A stretch of 64,000 nucleotides of DNA from Stenotrophomonas maltophilia (GCF_002138415.1 NZ_CP015612.1:3326001-3390000); one strand, 5' to 3'. Positions 15,481-24,850 are shown, numbered from the stretch's first letter. Made by a program: numbers and translations. Notes: generated from the letters alone by a model not told the origin.

Positions 15481-17046
15481 ATGAGCCTGCCCAAGCCCCT
15501 GTGGCGACGCCTGCTGCGCGTCGCTGCAATCATCCTCGCCGCGCTGTTGCTGCTGGTCCTGTCCGGTCTGCTGCTGGCCGACCACCTCACGCCGCAGGCT
15601 CAGGGCGCACCCTCGCAGGTACTGCCACTGCAGCGGGCGCAGACCCGTATCGACCAGCAGATCGTGCCCTTGCAGGAGGCCCATCCGGGGCAGTCCGGCG
15701 TGGCCTTCCTCAGTGATGGCATGGATGCCTTCGCCGCACGCGCGATGATCACCACGCACGCAGGCCGCAGCCTGGACCTGCAGTACTACATCTGGCACGA
15801 CGACCTGATCGGTCACCTGATGGCCAAGGCACTGTACGACGCCGCCGAGCGCGGTGTGCGCGTGCGCATCCTGCTTGACGACATGAACGCCAAGGACAAG
15901 GACGCGCTGATGATGGCGCTCGATGCGCACCCGAACATCGAGATCCGCCTGTACAACCCGTTCCGCAACCGCAGCGGCATCGCGCGCACGCTGGAGCTGG
16001 TGCAGCGCGCTTTCAGCGTGAACCACCGCATGCACAACAAGAGCTGGATCGCCGATGGCCGCATCGCGATCGTTGGCGGCCGCAACATCGGCGAGGAGTA
16101 CTTCAGCGCACGCGACGATGTGAACTTCCAGGACCTGGATCTGGTGGTGGCCGGCCCCGCCGTGCAGCAGGCCAACCAGATCTTCGACGACTACTGGAAC
16201 AGCAGCGCGGCGATCCCGATCTCCGCGCTGGCCTCGTACAGCGATGAACAGCTGCGGCAACTCGTGCGGCAGTCGGACCTGGATGCCATGCATGCCAAGG
16301 CACAGCCCTACCTGCAGCGCGTGGCCGAATCACGCGCCCTGCAGCGACCCAGCCCGGAGCCGCTGCACTGGAGCGCGAACGTACGCATCGCTTCGGATCC
16401 GCCGATGAAGCACCGCGATGACGATCGCCGCGGCTGGCTGGTCAACACCCTCAGCGAGGAACTGCGCAGCACCCGCCGCAGTGCGCTGCTGATCTCGCCC
16501 TACTTCGTGCCCGGCAACGATGGGGTCGAGGCGCTGTCGGCGCTGGCCGCGCGCGGCGCGCAGGTGGGCGTGGTCACCAATTCGCTGGCCGCCAACGACG
16601 TGGCGGCGGTACACGGCGGCTACATGGGCTACCGGGTGCCGCTGCTGAAGGCCGGCGTGCAGCTGTACGAACTGAAGGCGCACGGCCAGCCGGATACCAG
16701 CCTGTTCGGCAGCAGCGGCGCCAGCCTGCACACCAAGGCGTTCGTGGTCGATGATCGCCGCGGCTTCGTCGGCTCGTTCAACCTCGACCCGCGCTCGGCC
16801 TACCTCAATACCGAGATGGGCGTGTTGTTCGACGACCCGGTGCTGGGGGCGCAGCTGCGCGATGAATACCTGCGCCTGGCCGGCCCGGAGCACAGCTGGT
16901 GGCTGGCGCTGGGGCGCAATGATGACCTGCGCTGGCTGGAGCACCAGCCACCGCCGCACTGGGTGGAGGCCGAACCCGGGGCCAGCCTGGGCAAGCGCTG
17001 GACCGCACGGGTGATCAGCTGGCTGCCGGTGGAATCGCAGCTGTAG
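15481..17046 (+). CDS. Phospholipase D-family cardiolipin synthase (ClsC-like)
   Basis: A 521-residue protein with an N-terminal membrane anchor (VAAIILAALLLLVLSGLLLA) and two HKD motifs. The first is HNKSWIADGRIAIVGGRNIG (about residue 182) and the second HTKAFVVDDRRGFVGSFNLD (about 420). The arrangement with QYYIWHDDLIGHLM and DDRRGWLV resembles ClsC rather than ClsA/B. Such enzymes make cardiolipin from phosphatidylglycerol with another phospholipid in the inner membrane. The ATG at 15481 puts the anchor at the very N terminus. With mprF in the same window it is a second phosphatidylglycerol-consuming enzyme. Confidence 0.85.
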   Translation: MSLPKPLWRRLLRVAAIILAALLLLVLSGLLLADHLTPQAQGAPSQVLPLQRAQTRIDQQIVPLQEAHPGQSGVAFLSDGMDAFAARAMITTHAGRSLDLQYYIWHDDLIGHLMAKALYDAAERGVRVRILLDDMNAKDKDALMMALDAHPNIEIRLYNPFRNRSGIARTLELVQRAFSVNHRMHNKSWIADGRIAIVGGRNIGEEYFSARDDVNFQDLDLVVAGPAVQQANQIFDDYWNSSAAIPISALASYSDEQLRQLVRQSDLDAMHAKAQPYLQRVAESRALQRPSPEPLHWSANVRIASDPPMKHRDDDRRGWLVNTLSEELRSTRRSALLISPYFVPGNDGVEALSALAARGAQVGVVTNSLAANDVAAVHGGYMGYRVPLLKAGVQLYELKAHGQPDTSLFGSSGASLHTKAFVVDDRRGFVGSFNLDPRSAYLNTEMGVLFDDPVLGAQLRDEYLRLAGPEHSWWLALGRNDDLRWLEHQPPPHWVEAEPGASLGKRWTARVISWLPVESQL

Positions 17047-17049
17047 CGC

Positions 17050-18117
17050 TCAGGGCGCTGGGTCCTGTCCGGCCTCATCCAGCGTTTCCACACTGCGCCC
17101 GTGCAGGCGCCGCCAGATCCAGCGCAGCGCATGCGGCGGCGCCGACGGCAGTTGTTCAAGCAGGGCCAGCATGCGGCTCTGGCTGGCGTGGCCATGGCGG
17201 CACAACAGACTGGCAGCGGCCGCAGCGCTGCCTAGACGCAGGCTGTCGGCCAGCGGGCCCTCGGCCTCCGGCACCAGCGCCTGATGCACCGGCTCGGGCA
17301 GCTCCCAGGCAGCCGCCACCCGTTGTGCCAGCGGCAACGACCACTGCTGGAGCAGCTGCAGGGCCAGCGCCGGCTCCACGGCTTCACCGCGTGCCTGGGC
17401 TTCCTGCAGCAGCTGGCGCATCACCAGCGCAGACCCCAGGCCCTGCACCAGTCCCAGCCACTGCGCGGCGAAGGCATCACCAAAGGTAACCGTGCGTGCG
17501 TGGTCTGCGGCCGCGCGCGAGGCCAGCAGTGCGTGCTCCCAGATGATCGTGCTGAACTGCGGAAACACCTCGCACTGCACCTGCATCACCGGCTGCACCA
17601 GCACCGCGCTGATGATCTGGCGCACGCCCTCGGTACCGACCAGGGTCACCGCCCGCTGCAGGCTTTCGACCGGGCGCTCATGGACCTTGTAGGCCGGGCT
17701 GTTGGCGATGCGCAGCAGGTTGCCGGTCAGCACCGGGTCCTGGCCGATGATCGCGGCCATCACCCGCGCGGAGGCGGCGTCGTCGTTGACGGTCTGGATC
17801 AGCTGCGGCAACAGCTGCGGACGCCGGGGCAGGTGCCGGGCCGCCCAGTCGCGGTCCTGCAGCGCGCGTGCCACCGCGTCCCCCAACGCCGGATCCTGTA
17901 CCGGCGTCGGCTCACCGGCCAGTCGTGGATACAACGCCAACGCGTGCAGGCCGCGCTGCAGATGCGCGGCGATCTCCGCAGACGGCAGGGCCTCACCCTG
18001 CAGGCTCGCGGCAGCTGCCGCCACTGCCTGTCGCGATACAGCCGCCAAGCGGGACGGCGCAGCCTCGGTCGAGCGTGCCAGCCAGCCACACAGTAGTCGC
18101 CACCAGGCCGGCCTCAT
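17050..18117 (-). CDS. HDOD domain protein
   Basis: A 355-residue protein. Residues about 95-290 form an HDOD domain, with LLPQLIQTVNDDAASARVMA and QDPVLTGNLLRIANSPAY as the characteristic opening, then ESLQRAVTLVGTEGVRQI. HDOD proteins are degenerate HD relatives used in c-di-GMP and two-component signalling. No GGDEF, EAL or receiver domain is attached, and the role cannot be specified. It converges with the phospholipase D gene three bases away and is divergent from leucine dehydrogenase, with 279 bases between the starts. Confidence 0.82.
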   Translation of the reverse strand: MRPAWWRLLCGWLARSTEAAPSRLAAVSRQAVAAAAASLQGEALPSAEIAAHLQRGLHALALYPRLAGEPTPVQDPALGDAVARALQDRDWAARHLPRRPQLLPQLIQTVNDDAASARVMAAIIGQDPVLTGNLLRIANSPAYKVHERPVESLQRAVTLVGTEGVRQIISAVLVQPVMQVQCEVFPQFSTIIWEHALLASRAAADHARTVTFGDAFAAQWLGLVQGLGSALVMRQLLQEAQARGEAVEPALALQLLQQWSLPLAQRVAAAWELPEPVHQALVPEAEGPLADSLRLGSAAAAASLLCRHGHASQSRMLALLEQLPSAPPHALRWIWRRLHGRSVETLDEAGQDPAP

Positions 18118-18396
18118 CGCCGCCCGCCCTGTCGTTGTGGAGCCCTTGCCGTCACTGACTGCCCTGCCTCTTCACACGAATCCGGCCACCCGCCGTCGTC
18201 GCAGCATCGGCCGCACTTTCATCTTCTTTAACCGGAAGGCCGCCGATATCGACGGCAACGGCCGGGGGAATGGACTAGAATGGCGCCGCGCGACCCGTCA
18301 CCCTGCACCGACGACGTCGCTTTTTTTGTTTTTGGGACCCTACCGTTCACTGGCCGTTCGCTGCAGTTCGCCGCTGTTCGCGCCATCGGAGACGCC

Positions 18397-19494
18397 ATGC
18401 TATTCGAAACCCTCGCCACCACCGGCCACGAACAGGTGGTGTTCTGCCACAACCACGATGCCGGCCTGCAGGCGATCATCGCCATCCACAACACCACCCT
18501 GGGCCCGGCCCTGGGCGGCGTGCGCATGCGCCCCTATGCCAGCACCGACGAGGCGCTGGCCGACGTGCTGCGGCTGAGCCGGACGATGACCTACAAGAAT
18601 GCGCTGGCCGGCCTCAACGTGGGCGGCGGCAAGGCGGTGATCATCGGCGACCCGAAGGTGGACAAGACCGAGGTGCTGTTCCGCGCCTTCGGCCGTTACG
18701 TTGACTCGCTGGGCGGGCGCTACATCACCGCCGAGGACGTCGGCACCGACGTCAACGACATGGAGAACATCTACCTGGAAAGCCAGTTCGTGACCGGCGT
18801 GCACCAGGTCCATGGCGGCTCCGGCGATCCGGCCCCGTTCACCGCCTATGGTGCGCTGCAGGCGCTGATGGCGGCGATGCGCTTCAAGTTCGGCCATGAG
18901 GAAGTGGGCAAGACCAGCATCGCGGTGCAGGGCCTGGGCCACATCGGCATGGAACTGGTCAAGCTGCTGCGTGACCGCGGCGCCAAGCTGTATGTCACCG
19001 ACCTGGACAGCGCGTTGGTTGATCGCGCGGTCAGCGATTTCGGCGCCGAAGCGGTCAAGCCGGACGAGATCCACGAGGTGAACGCCGACGTGTTCGCACC
19101 GTGTGCGCTGGAAGGCGCCATCAACGCCGACACTCTGCCGCGGATCAAGGCGAAGATCATCTGTGGCACCGCCAACAACCAGCTGTCGAGCCTGGAAATC
19201 GGCGATGAGCTGCACGCGCGCGGCATCCTGTATGCGCCGGACTATGCGGTCAACGCCGGCGGCGTGATGAACGTGTCGCTGGAGATCGATGGCTACAACC
19301 GCGAACGCGCGATGCGCCTGATCCGCAGCATCTACCACAACCTCACCCGCATCTTCGAACTGTCGCAGCGCGAGAACATCGCGCCGCAGCGTGCAGCCGA
19401 CCGCATCGCCGAAAGCCGCATCCTGTCGATCGGCAAGCTGAAGATGCCGCTGGGCCGCAGCACCCCGCGCCTGGGCAACCTGCGCGGCGGTTGA
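18397..19494 (+). CDS. ldh: Leucine (branched-chain amino acid) dehydrogenase
   Basis: A 365-residue Glu/Leu/Phe/Val dehydrogenase. The dimerisation/catalytic domain has the active-site lysines in MTYKNALAGLNVGGGKAV (about 68-84), and the NAD domain has GLGHIGMELVKLL (GxGxxG, about 180). These enzymes reversibly deaminate leucine, valine or isoleucine to the keto acid with NAD, the entry step to branched-chain catabolism and branched fatty-acid precursors, which are abundant in Xanthomonadaceae. Length matches leucine dehydrogenases. GGAG precedes the ATG at 18397. The 279-base upstream gap contains a T-rich stretch (18321-18335) but no clear regulatory site. Confidence 0.9.
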   Translation: MLFETLATTGHEQVVFCHNHDAGLQAIIAIHNTTLGPALGGVRMRPYASTDEALADVLRLSRTMTYKNALAGLNVGGGKAVIIGDPKVDKTEVLFRAFGRYVDSLGGRYITAEDVGTDVNDMENIYLESQFVTGVHQVHGGSGDPAPFTAYGALQALMAAMRFKFGHEEVGKTSIAVQGLGHIGMELVKLLRDRGAKLYVTDLDSALVDRAVSDFGAEAVKPDEIHEVNADVFAPCALEGAINADTLPRIKAKIICGTANNQLSSLEIGDELHARGILYAPDYAVNAGGVMNVSLEIDGYNRERAMRLIRSIYHNLTRIFELSQRENIAPQRAADRIAESRILSIGKLKMPLGRSTPRLGNLRGG

Positions 19495-19504
19495 ACCTGC
19501 TGAT

Positions 19505-19534
19505 GTCGCGCCGGGGCTGACGTCCCGGCGCGAC
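19505..19534. terminator. Hairpin between convergent genes
   Basis: Eleven-base arms GTCGCGCCGGG and CCCGGCGCGAC with an eight-base loop, exactly between the stops of leucine dehydrogenase and the autotransporter. No strong U-tract on either side; bidirectional termination is inferred. Confidence 0.45.
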
Positions 19535-19541
19535 TGCCCAC

Positions 19542-22385
19542 TCAGAACCCGGTGCTGTAGCGCAGCGCCGCCTGGCGCGCGCCCTCTCCACCGACGCGCT
19601 GGTCGAAGCCCAGGCTCAGGCGGCCATTGCGGCCCCACCACGATTCCAGCGCCACACCGAACAGCGCACTGCCGCGCGGCGCGTTCCATCCCGCCAGTGG
19701 TGCCCAGGCATCGACACCAACGAAGCTGGCCTGCCAGTCCGCATCCGCACCATCAAGCCGTTGCTGCCATTCGGCATGCCCACGCAGCGTCCAACGCCCC
19801 CAGCCACGCTCGCCGCGGACACCGGCCTGCATCTGGCTGCGCTGCACGCGATTGGCATCCCCCCGCAGGCCGAAGCCGAAACCGCCCAGCTCTGTGAAGG
19901 CATCGGTATCCACACGCGTGGTGCTGGCGCCGAAGTACGGCGTCAACGACGCACCGGCACGCCCCAGCCGGTACCCGCCCTCCACGCTGGCACTGCTGAA
20001 CCGGCCGCCGTAGCGTGCAGACACGCCATACGCGCCAGCGCCCAGCAGCAGCTGGCGGTCCAGCGCACGGGTGAACTGGCCGCTGCCGAACTGAGCCAGC
20101 GCGTAGCCACGCCCCAGATTCCAGCCGGCATACAGCTGCGCCTGCGCCTGGCGATCACGCCCACGATCACCAGCGAAGCTGCTGCCACCATTGCTGCGGG
20201 TCTCGCCAAAGGCCACGCCCATCAAGCCGTTGCTGCCCAGCGGCAGATCCTGGCCCGCCATCCAGCCACGGCTGTCGGCGGTATTGCCGGCGAAGCTGCC
20301 CTGCCCGGCCTCACCCAGCGCGCTCTGCCAGGTGCCGCGCAGGCGCGGCGCGGCCTGCACGCGGTCGAAGCGCTCGGCGATCGCGCGCCGCGACATGTCG
20401 ATGCTGTCGAAGGTGGCCGCTTCAGCACGCGCATGCGCTTGACCGGACAGGCTCTGCAGGCTGACGGCCAGACCGTCATTGCCACCGCCGGTCCATTGCA
20501 GTGCACCGGCTGCCGCGCCGAACTGCGATCCCTGCAGGCCGGGATTGCCGTCGAGCACCGCGAATGCACCTTCCACACGCTGCGCGGCCGCCTGCGCCGA
20601 GGTATTCAATCCACTGGCCGCGGCAGTGACGCTGACCTGTGTCAGGTTCAACCAGGCATTGTTGTTGTCGTAGCCATAGCTGCTCTGCAGCAGGGACACT
20701 CCCTGCAGGCCAGTAGACGTGGCCGGGGTGCTGAAGGTGCCACTCAGTCTGCCCGCCGCATGGATCAGATCCTGGCGGGCGCCGTTCTGCGGCACGTAGC
20801 CGGTGACCATGCCGTGCACGCGCACACCGCCGTCGATCGCGGCATTGCCGGTGACCTGCAGTGCATTGGCGCCGAGGGCGATCATCAGCTGTGCACCGGC
20901 CTGCTGGGTGTAATTGCCCTCGATGGTGCCGGTGGTATTGGCCGTGGTGAGGAACACACTGCTGCCGTTGGTCACATCCCCGATCACCCGTGGCGTGCCA
21001 CCGTTGAACTGCAGCCCAGTGGAGTCCGGATCGGGCTGACCGAGGATGGTCACGTTGGAACGGATGACGCCGCCGTTCTGCAGCGACAGAATGCCGCGTT
21101 CGATGCGGGTGGCGCCGGTATAGCTGTTGTTGCCGACCAGCACCAGCTTGCCGCCGCCCTGCTTGACCAGGCCACCGCCGCCGGTGATGTCGTTGCTCCA
21201 GATCGAATTGGTCGAGCCCGCATCCACGTTGGCGACCACATCCCCCCAGTCGAAGCGACCCGGACCGTTGATCGCACGACCGATGTCGAGCAGGCCATAG
21301 CCGAACACCGGATCCACGCCCGCGGCGCCGATGTCCTTGGCGGTGCCCAGCAGGGTCTGCCGGACCAGATCGTTGCTGAAGTACGGGAAGCGCTGCCAGA
21401 CCAGGGCCGCCGCACCGGACACCAGTGGCGCAGCGAAAGACGTGCCGTAGTTCCAGTAGTAGCTGCCACCATTGGCATCCGGGTAGACCGCGCTGCCCGG
21501 CGCTGCCAGACAGTAGCGGGCCGCCTGCCCGCAGGCATTGGCATAGCCGGCCAGTGCTCCGGGCGTATACGGATCCACCGCCGTGGCCACCAGCCAGCCA
21601 CGCTCCAGATCGGCCGCAGGCAGTGAACCGGCCACGCCCTTCTGGCTGGGCAACGCAGCCAGGCTGCTTGGCTCGCTGCGCCCATCATTGCCGGCGGCGA
21701 ACACCACCAGGCCACCGTGATTGATCACGAACGGCCGGTACTCCGCGGCCACCTGCGCGGTGGTCGGCAGGTCGGTCCAGTACAGGCCGCCCCACGAGTT
21801 GTTCATCACCTTCACGTTGTAGTTGATCAGGTCCTGGTGGACCTGGGCCACGCCCAGCGGGCCGCTGAAGGCATTGCCCTTGCCACTGCCGTCATCGGCC
21901 GGCGGCTTGTCGGAAACGATCCGTGCCGACACGATCTGCGCGCCCGGCGCGATGCCGCCCGGCCACGACCCCACTGCCGCACCGGCAGCAAGGCTGGCGA
22001 CGGCAGTGCCATGCCCGACCACGTCGTCGACGCCCAGGTTGTTTTTAGCCGGGTCGATGTAATTGAGGTTGGCGACCACCCGCCCGTTCAAGGCCACCGC
22101 ATTGCGCTGCACGCCCGAATCGACGATGCCGATGCGTACGCCCTGCCCGGTCAGGCCGGCAGCCTGTGCGGCACGCGCGTTGGTGACTGACAGATGCGCA
22201 TCGAAAGCCGGCTCCTGCGGCTTGGCCGGCGGCGGCGGGGTGGGAGGCGGCGTGGTCGGCGGCGTAGGCGTGGTCGGCGGCGGATCGATGCGCACATTGC
22301 TGCCGCCACCACCTCCACCGCAAGCCGTCAGCGCCAGCGCCAGCGCGGTTCCCAGGGCAGACCTCACCATCGTCGTGCGTTCCAT
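19542..22385 (-). CDS. S8 (subtilisin-like) serine protease autotransporter, putative lipoprotein
   Basis: A 947-residue protein. The N-terminal signal ends in a lipobox (LALALTAC, Cys22) followed by poly-Gly and a Pro/Thr-rich linker (34-57). The peptidase S8 domain follows, with the triad Asp89 (GIVDSGV), His125 (VGHGTAVAS) and Ser316 (GTSFAAPLVSG). A passenger linker with autotransporter-associated repeats (NNSYTGATRIERGILSLQNG) leads to a C-terminal beta-barrel of about 270 residues ending in aromatic Phe (LRYSTGF), the usual barrel signal. Relatives include the lipid-anchored maturation proteases SphB1 and NalP. It would be surface-exposed in the outer membrane and may process itself or other surface proteins. 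Confidence 0.9.
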   Translation of the reverse strand: MERTTMVRSALGTALALALTACGGGGGGSNVRIDPPPTTPTPPTTPPPTPPPPAKPQEPAFDAHLSVTNARAAQAAGLTGQGVRIGIVDSGVQRNAVALNGRVVANLNYIDPAKNNLGVDDVVGHGTAVASLAAGAAVGSWPGGIAPGAQIVSARIVSDKPPADDGSGKGNAFSGPLGVAQVHQDLINYNVKVMNNSWGGLYWTDLPTTAQVAAEYRPFVINHGGLVVFAAGNDGRSEPSSLAALPSQKGVAGSLPAADLERGWLVATAVDPYTPGALAGYANACGQAARYCLAAPGSAVYPDANGGSYYWNYGTSFAAPLVSGAAALVWQRFPYFSNDLVRQTLLGTAKDIGAAGVDPVFGYGLLDIGRAINGPGRFDWGDVVANVDAGSTNSIWSNDITGGGGLVKQGGGKLVLVGNNSYTGATRIERGILSLQNGGVIRSNVTILGQPDPDSTGLQFNGGTPRVIGDVTNGSSVFLTTANTTGTIEGNYTQQAGAQLMIALGANALQVTGNAAIDGGVRVHGMVTGYVPQNGARQDLIHAAGRLSGTFSTPATSTGLQGVSLLQSSYGYDNNNAWLNLTQVSVTAAASGLNTSAQAAAQRVEGAFAVLDGNPGLQGSQFGAAAGALQWTGGGNDGLAVSLQSLSGQAHARAEAATFDSIDMSRRAIAERFDRVQAAPRLRGTWQSALGEAGQGSFAGNTADSRGWMAGQDLPLGSNGLMGVAFGETRSNGGSSFAGDRGRDRQAQAQLYAGWNLGRGYALAQFGSGQFTRALDRQLLLGAGAYGVSARYGGRFSSASVEGGYRLGRAGASLTPYFGASTTRVDTDAFTELGGFGFGLRGDANRVQRSQMQAGVRGERGWGRWTLRGHAEWQQRLDGADADWQASFVGVDAWAPLAGWNAPRGSALFGVALESWWGRNGRLSLGFDQRVGGEGARQAALRYSTGF

Positions 22386-22568
22386 CGATTCCTTCCCATG
22401 AACGTTGTCCTGCCTTCATCCCGGCAGGCGTGCGGCCGCGCCCAGCGGCGGCCCTCCCCGACCCTCTATACTTGGGCCGACCCCCACGCAGTCTGCCGGG
22501 AAACCGGGGCACATCCAACGGCCCCCGGTCTCCTTTCCGAACATTGCTTACGCATCAACGAGATTGCC

Positions 22569-23744
22569 ATGTCCAACATCGTCATCGCCGCCGCCAAGCG
22601 CACCGCCATCGGCTCCTTCCTCGGCCAGTTCAACGGCGTGCCGACCCCCACCCTCGGCGCGGCCGCCATCGCCGCCGCCCTGGAGCAGTCGGGTGTCCCG
22701 GCCAGCGACGTTTCTGAAGTCCTGATGGGCTGCGTGCTGCCGGCCAATCTCGGCCAGGCGCCGGCCCGCCAGGCTGCGATCGCCGCCGGCATCCCGCTGT
22801 CGACCGGTGCCACCACGCTGAACAAGGTGTGCGGCTCGGGCATGAAGACCATCATGCTTGGCCATGACCTGATCAAGGCCGGTTCGGCCCGCATCGTGGT
22901 CGCCGGCGGCATGGAATCGATGTCCAACGCCCCGCACATGCTGCCGAACTCGCGTACCGGCAACCGCTTCGGCAACTTCCAGGCGGTCGACCACATGGCG
23001 CACGACGGCCTGATCAACGCCTACGACGGCAAGGCCATGGGCGAATTCGCCGAGTGCGCCGTGGACAAGTACAAGTTCAGCCGCGAAGAGCAGGACGCCT
23101 ACGCCATCGAATCGGTCAAGCGTGCCCAGGCCGCGCAGGCCAACGGTGCATTCGCCGATGAAATCGTCGCGGTGAAGGTCGCCACCCGCAAGGGTGAGGT
23201 CGAAGTCACCACCGACGAGCAGCCCGGCCGCTCCGACATTGCCAAGATCCCGACCCTGCGCCCGGCCTTCAAGAAGGACGGCAGTGTCACCGCCGCCAGT
23301 TCCTCCAGCATTTCCGACGGCGCCGCTGCAGTGGTCCTGCTGACCGAGGAAGACGCAGCCGCGCGCGGCATCACCCCGCTGGCCCGCATCGTCGGCCACG
23401 CCACCCATTCGCAGGAGCCGGAGTGGTTCACCACCGCCCCGATCGGCGCGCTGCACACGCTGCTGGAGAAGACCGGCTGGTCGCTGGACCAGGTCGACCT
23501 GTTCGAAATCAACGAAGCCTTCGCCGTGGTGGCGATGGCGCCGATGCGCGAACTGGGCATCCCGCACGACAAGCTCAACGTGAATGGCGGTGCCTGCGCA
23601 CTGGGCCATCCCATCGGTGCCTCCGGTGCGCGTCTGGTGGTGACCCTGGTCAACGCCCTGCGCACGCGCGGTGGCAAGCGCGGCATTGCCACCCTGTGCA
23701 TCGGTGGCGGCGAAGCAACCGCAATCGCCATCGAGTTGATTTAA
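22569..23744 (+). CDS. Acetyl-CoA C-acetyltransferase (thiolase)
   Basis: A 391-residue thiolase. The nucleophile is in NKVCGSGMK (about residue 88), the His in NVNGGACALGHPIGASG (about 348) and the second Cys in IATLCIGGGEA (about 378), so all catalytic residues are present. Length and N terminus (MSNIVIAAAKRTAIGSF) fit the biosynthetic type (AtoB/PhaA), which condenses two acetyl-CoA to acetoacetyl-CoA or the reverse; a broader degradative role is possible. The start is at 22569; the frame is open further upstream but that stretch overlaps the divergent protease leader. It lies 183 bases from that divergent gene. Confidence 0.92.
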   Translation: MSNIVIAAAKRTAIGSFLGQFNGVPTPTLGAAAIAAALEQSGVPASDVSEVLMGCVLPANLGQAPARQAAIAAGIPLSTGATTLNKVCGSGMKTIMLGHDLIKAGSARIVVAGGMESMSNAPHMLPNSRTGNRFGNFQAVDHMAHDGLINAYDGKAMGEFAECAVDKYKFSREEQDAYAIESVKRAQAAQANGAFADEIVAVKVATRKGEVEVTTDEQPGRSDIAKIPTLRPAFKKDGSVTAASSSSISDGAAAVVLLTEEDAAARGITPLARIVGHATHSQEPEWFTTAPIGALHTLLEKTGWSLDQVDLFEINEAFAVVAMAPMRELGIPHDKLNVNGGACALGHPIGASGARLVVTLVNALRTRGGKRGIATLCIGGGEATAIAIELI

Positions 23745-23786
23745 AAAGATTTAACGATGGTTTCGCAAAAATGAATGCGGGATCGC

Positions 23787-23815
23787 TTGACACCCAATCT
23801 TGGCTTGTCATCATG
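23787..23815 (+). promoter_or_regulatory. Candidate sigma-70 promoter for the first Ala-rich lipoprotein
   Basis: A consensus -35 TTGACA (23787-23792), then 16 bases, then CATCAT (23809-23814) as a weak -10. It is 54 bases before the start codon, in the gap after the thiolase stop. The strong -35 fits high expression of a small lipoprotein; no start site is known. Confidence 0.45.
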
Positions 23816-23868
23816 TTGTCGGCGCGCAGCATGCGCGTTGCCTAATTCTAACGACGAGGATTTACACA

Positions 23869-24210
23869 ATGAGCATCAACAAGCTGCTGGTCGCGATGTC
23901 CCTGGCTCTGGCCCTGGCCGCCTGCTCGAAGCAGGAAGCTGCCCAGGACGCCGCTGCTTCGGCCAACGAAGCCGCCACCGAAGCCCAGGCTGCTGCCGAC
24001 CAGGCCGCCGCTGCTGGCGCCCAGACCGCCGACGCTGCCCAGCAGGCCGCTGACACCGCCGCCACCGCTGCTGACGCTTCGGTTGACGCTGCTGCCCAGG
24101 CTGGCGCTGCTGCCACCGACGCCGCTGCCGGCGCCGCTGCTGACGCTGCCAAGGCTGCTGAAGGCACCGCTGAGAAGGCCAAGGACGCTGCTGAAGAAGC
24201 CAAGAAGTAA
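23869..24210 (+). CDS. Small Ala-rich helical lipoprotein, copy 1
   Basis: A 113-residue protein: signal peptide with lipobox LAAC (MSINKLLVAMSLALALAAC), then about 94 residues that are nearly half alanine with regularly spaced Asp/Glu/Gln/Lys (AADQAAAAGAQTADAAQQ). The pattern predicts one long amphipathic alpha-helix without cysteine or proline, as in Lpp-like or LEA-like helical proteins. GAGGA eight bases upstream supports the ATG at 23869. A strong intrinsic terminator follows. The next gene is a paralogue. Function unknown; a periplasmic spacer or stress-protective role is only a guess. Confidence 0.82.
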   Translation: MSINKLLVAMSLALALAACSKQEAAQDAAASANEAATEAQAAADQAAAAGAQTADAAQQAADTAATAADASVDAAAQAGAAATDAAAGAAADAAKAAEGTAEKAKDAAEEAKK

Positions 24211-24236
24211 TAACTTCTTTCTTCACGCTGTTCTGG

Positions 24237-24270
24237 AAAAGCCGCTGGTTCGCCAGCGGCTTTTTCTTTT
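24237..24270 (+). terminator. Rho-independent terminator of lipoprotein 1
   Basis: Stem GCCGCTGG/CCAGCGGC (24241-24248 and 24253-24260) with a TTCG tetraloop, preceded by AAAA and followed by TTTTTCTTTT. This is a textbook intrinsic terminator 30 bases after the stop codon. Confidence 0.92.
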
Positions 24271-24367
24271 GTCGAATGCGCGCGACTGAGCCGCTGCATC
24301 GCGACCCCGTCTTCACAACGGCATGAATAGGCTGGCGTCCCCATCCATTGCAGTACCGGAGACCGCC

Positions 24368-24778
24368 ATGAAGATTCGTCCGATCACCACCACCCTGCTG
24401 GCCGCCTCCCTGCTGCTGGCCCTGGCCGCCTGCAAGGGCCCGGAAGCCGAACAGGCCAAGCAGGACGCACAGCAGGCCGCCGACAGCGCAGGCGCTGCCG
24501 CCCGTGACGCCGTGGACAAGGCCGCCGAAGCCACCCGCGATGCCGCCGACAAGACCGCCGCCGCCTCCGAGCAGGCCGCTGCCGATACCCAGCACGCGCT
24601 GGACAAGGCCGCCGACGCCACCGCCACCGCCGCTGACAAGGCCAAGGACGCCGCAACCGACGCCGCCGCACACGCCAGTGACGCCACCGCCAACGCGGCA
24701 CAGAAGGTGGCCGACAAGGCCCGCGATGTCGCCAATGACGCCAAGGCCAACGCCGCCAAGGAAGAAGCCAAGCACTAA
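24368..24778 (+). CDS. Small Ala-rich helical lipoprotein, copy 2
   Basis: A 136-residue paralogue of the preceding gene. Signal peptide with lipobox LAAC (TTLLAASLLLALAACKG), then about 115 residues of repeating Ala/Asp/Lys (DKAAEATRDAADKTAAASEQ, DKAADATATAADKAKDAATD). The 11-residue-like spacing (AADKAKDAATD) resembles LEA-type helical repeats. It has its own ribosome site (GGAG) and its own terminator, so it is transcribed separately from copy 1. Tandem duplication followed by divergence is likely. Confidence 0.82.
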   Translation: MKIRPITTTLLAASLLLALAACKGPEAEQAKQDAQQAADSAGAAARDAVDKAAEATRDAADKTAAASEQAAADTQHALDKAADATATAADKAKDAATDAAAHASDATANAAQKVADKARDVANDAKANAAKEEAKH

Positions 24779-24789
24779 GCCCTACCGGC

Positions 24790-24813
24790 AGCCGAGCATG
24801 GCCTCGGCGCTAC
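24790..24813 (-). repeat. SMAG-type REP
   Basis: On the minus strand GTAGCGCCGAGGCCATGCTC, a hairpin with GTAG head, between the stop of lipoprotein 2 and its terminator. Confidence 0.65.
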
Positions 24814-24816
24814 AGG

Positions 24817-24850
24817 AAAAGCCGCGGCACTGCCGCGGCTTTTCTGCTTT
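24817..24850 (+). terminator. Rho-independent terminator of lipoprotein 2
   Basis: AAAA, stem GCCGCGGC/GCCGCGGC (24821-24828 and 24832-24839) and TTTTCTGCTTTT. Confidence 0.88.

Noticed and set aside
18321..18335. T-rich run after a short palindrome as a terminator
   Set aside because: The palindrome (CGACGTCG region) is too short for a stable stem and it lies directly upstream of leucine dehydrogenase.
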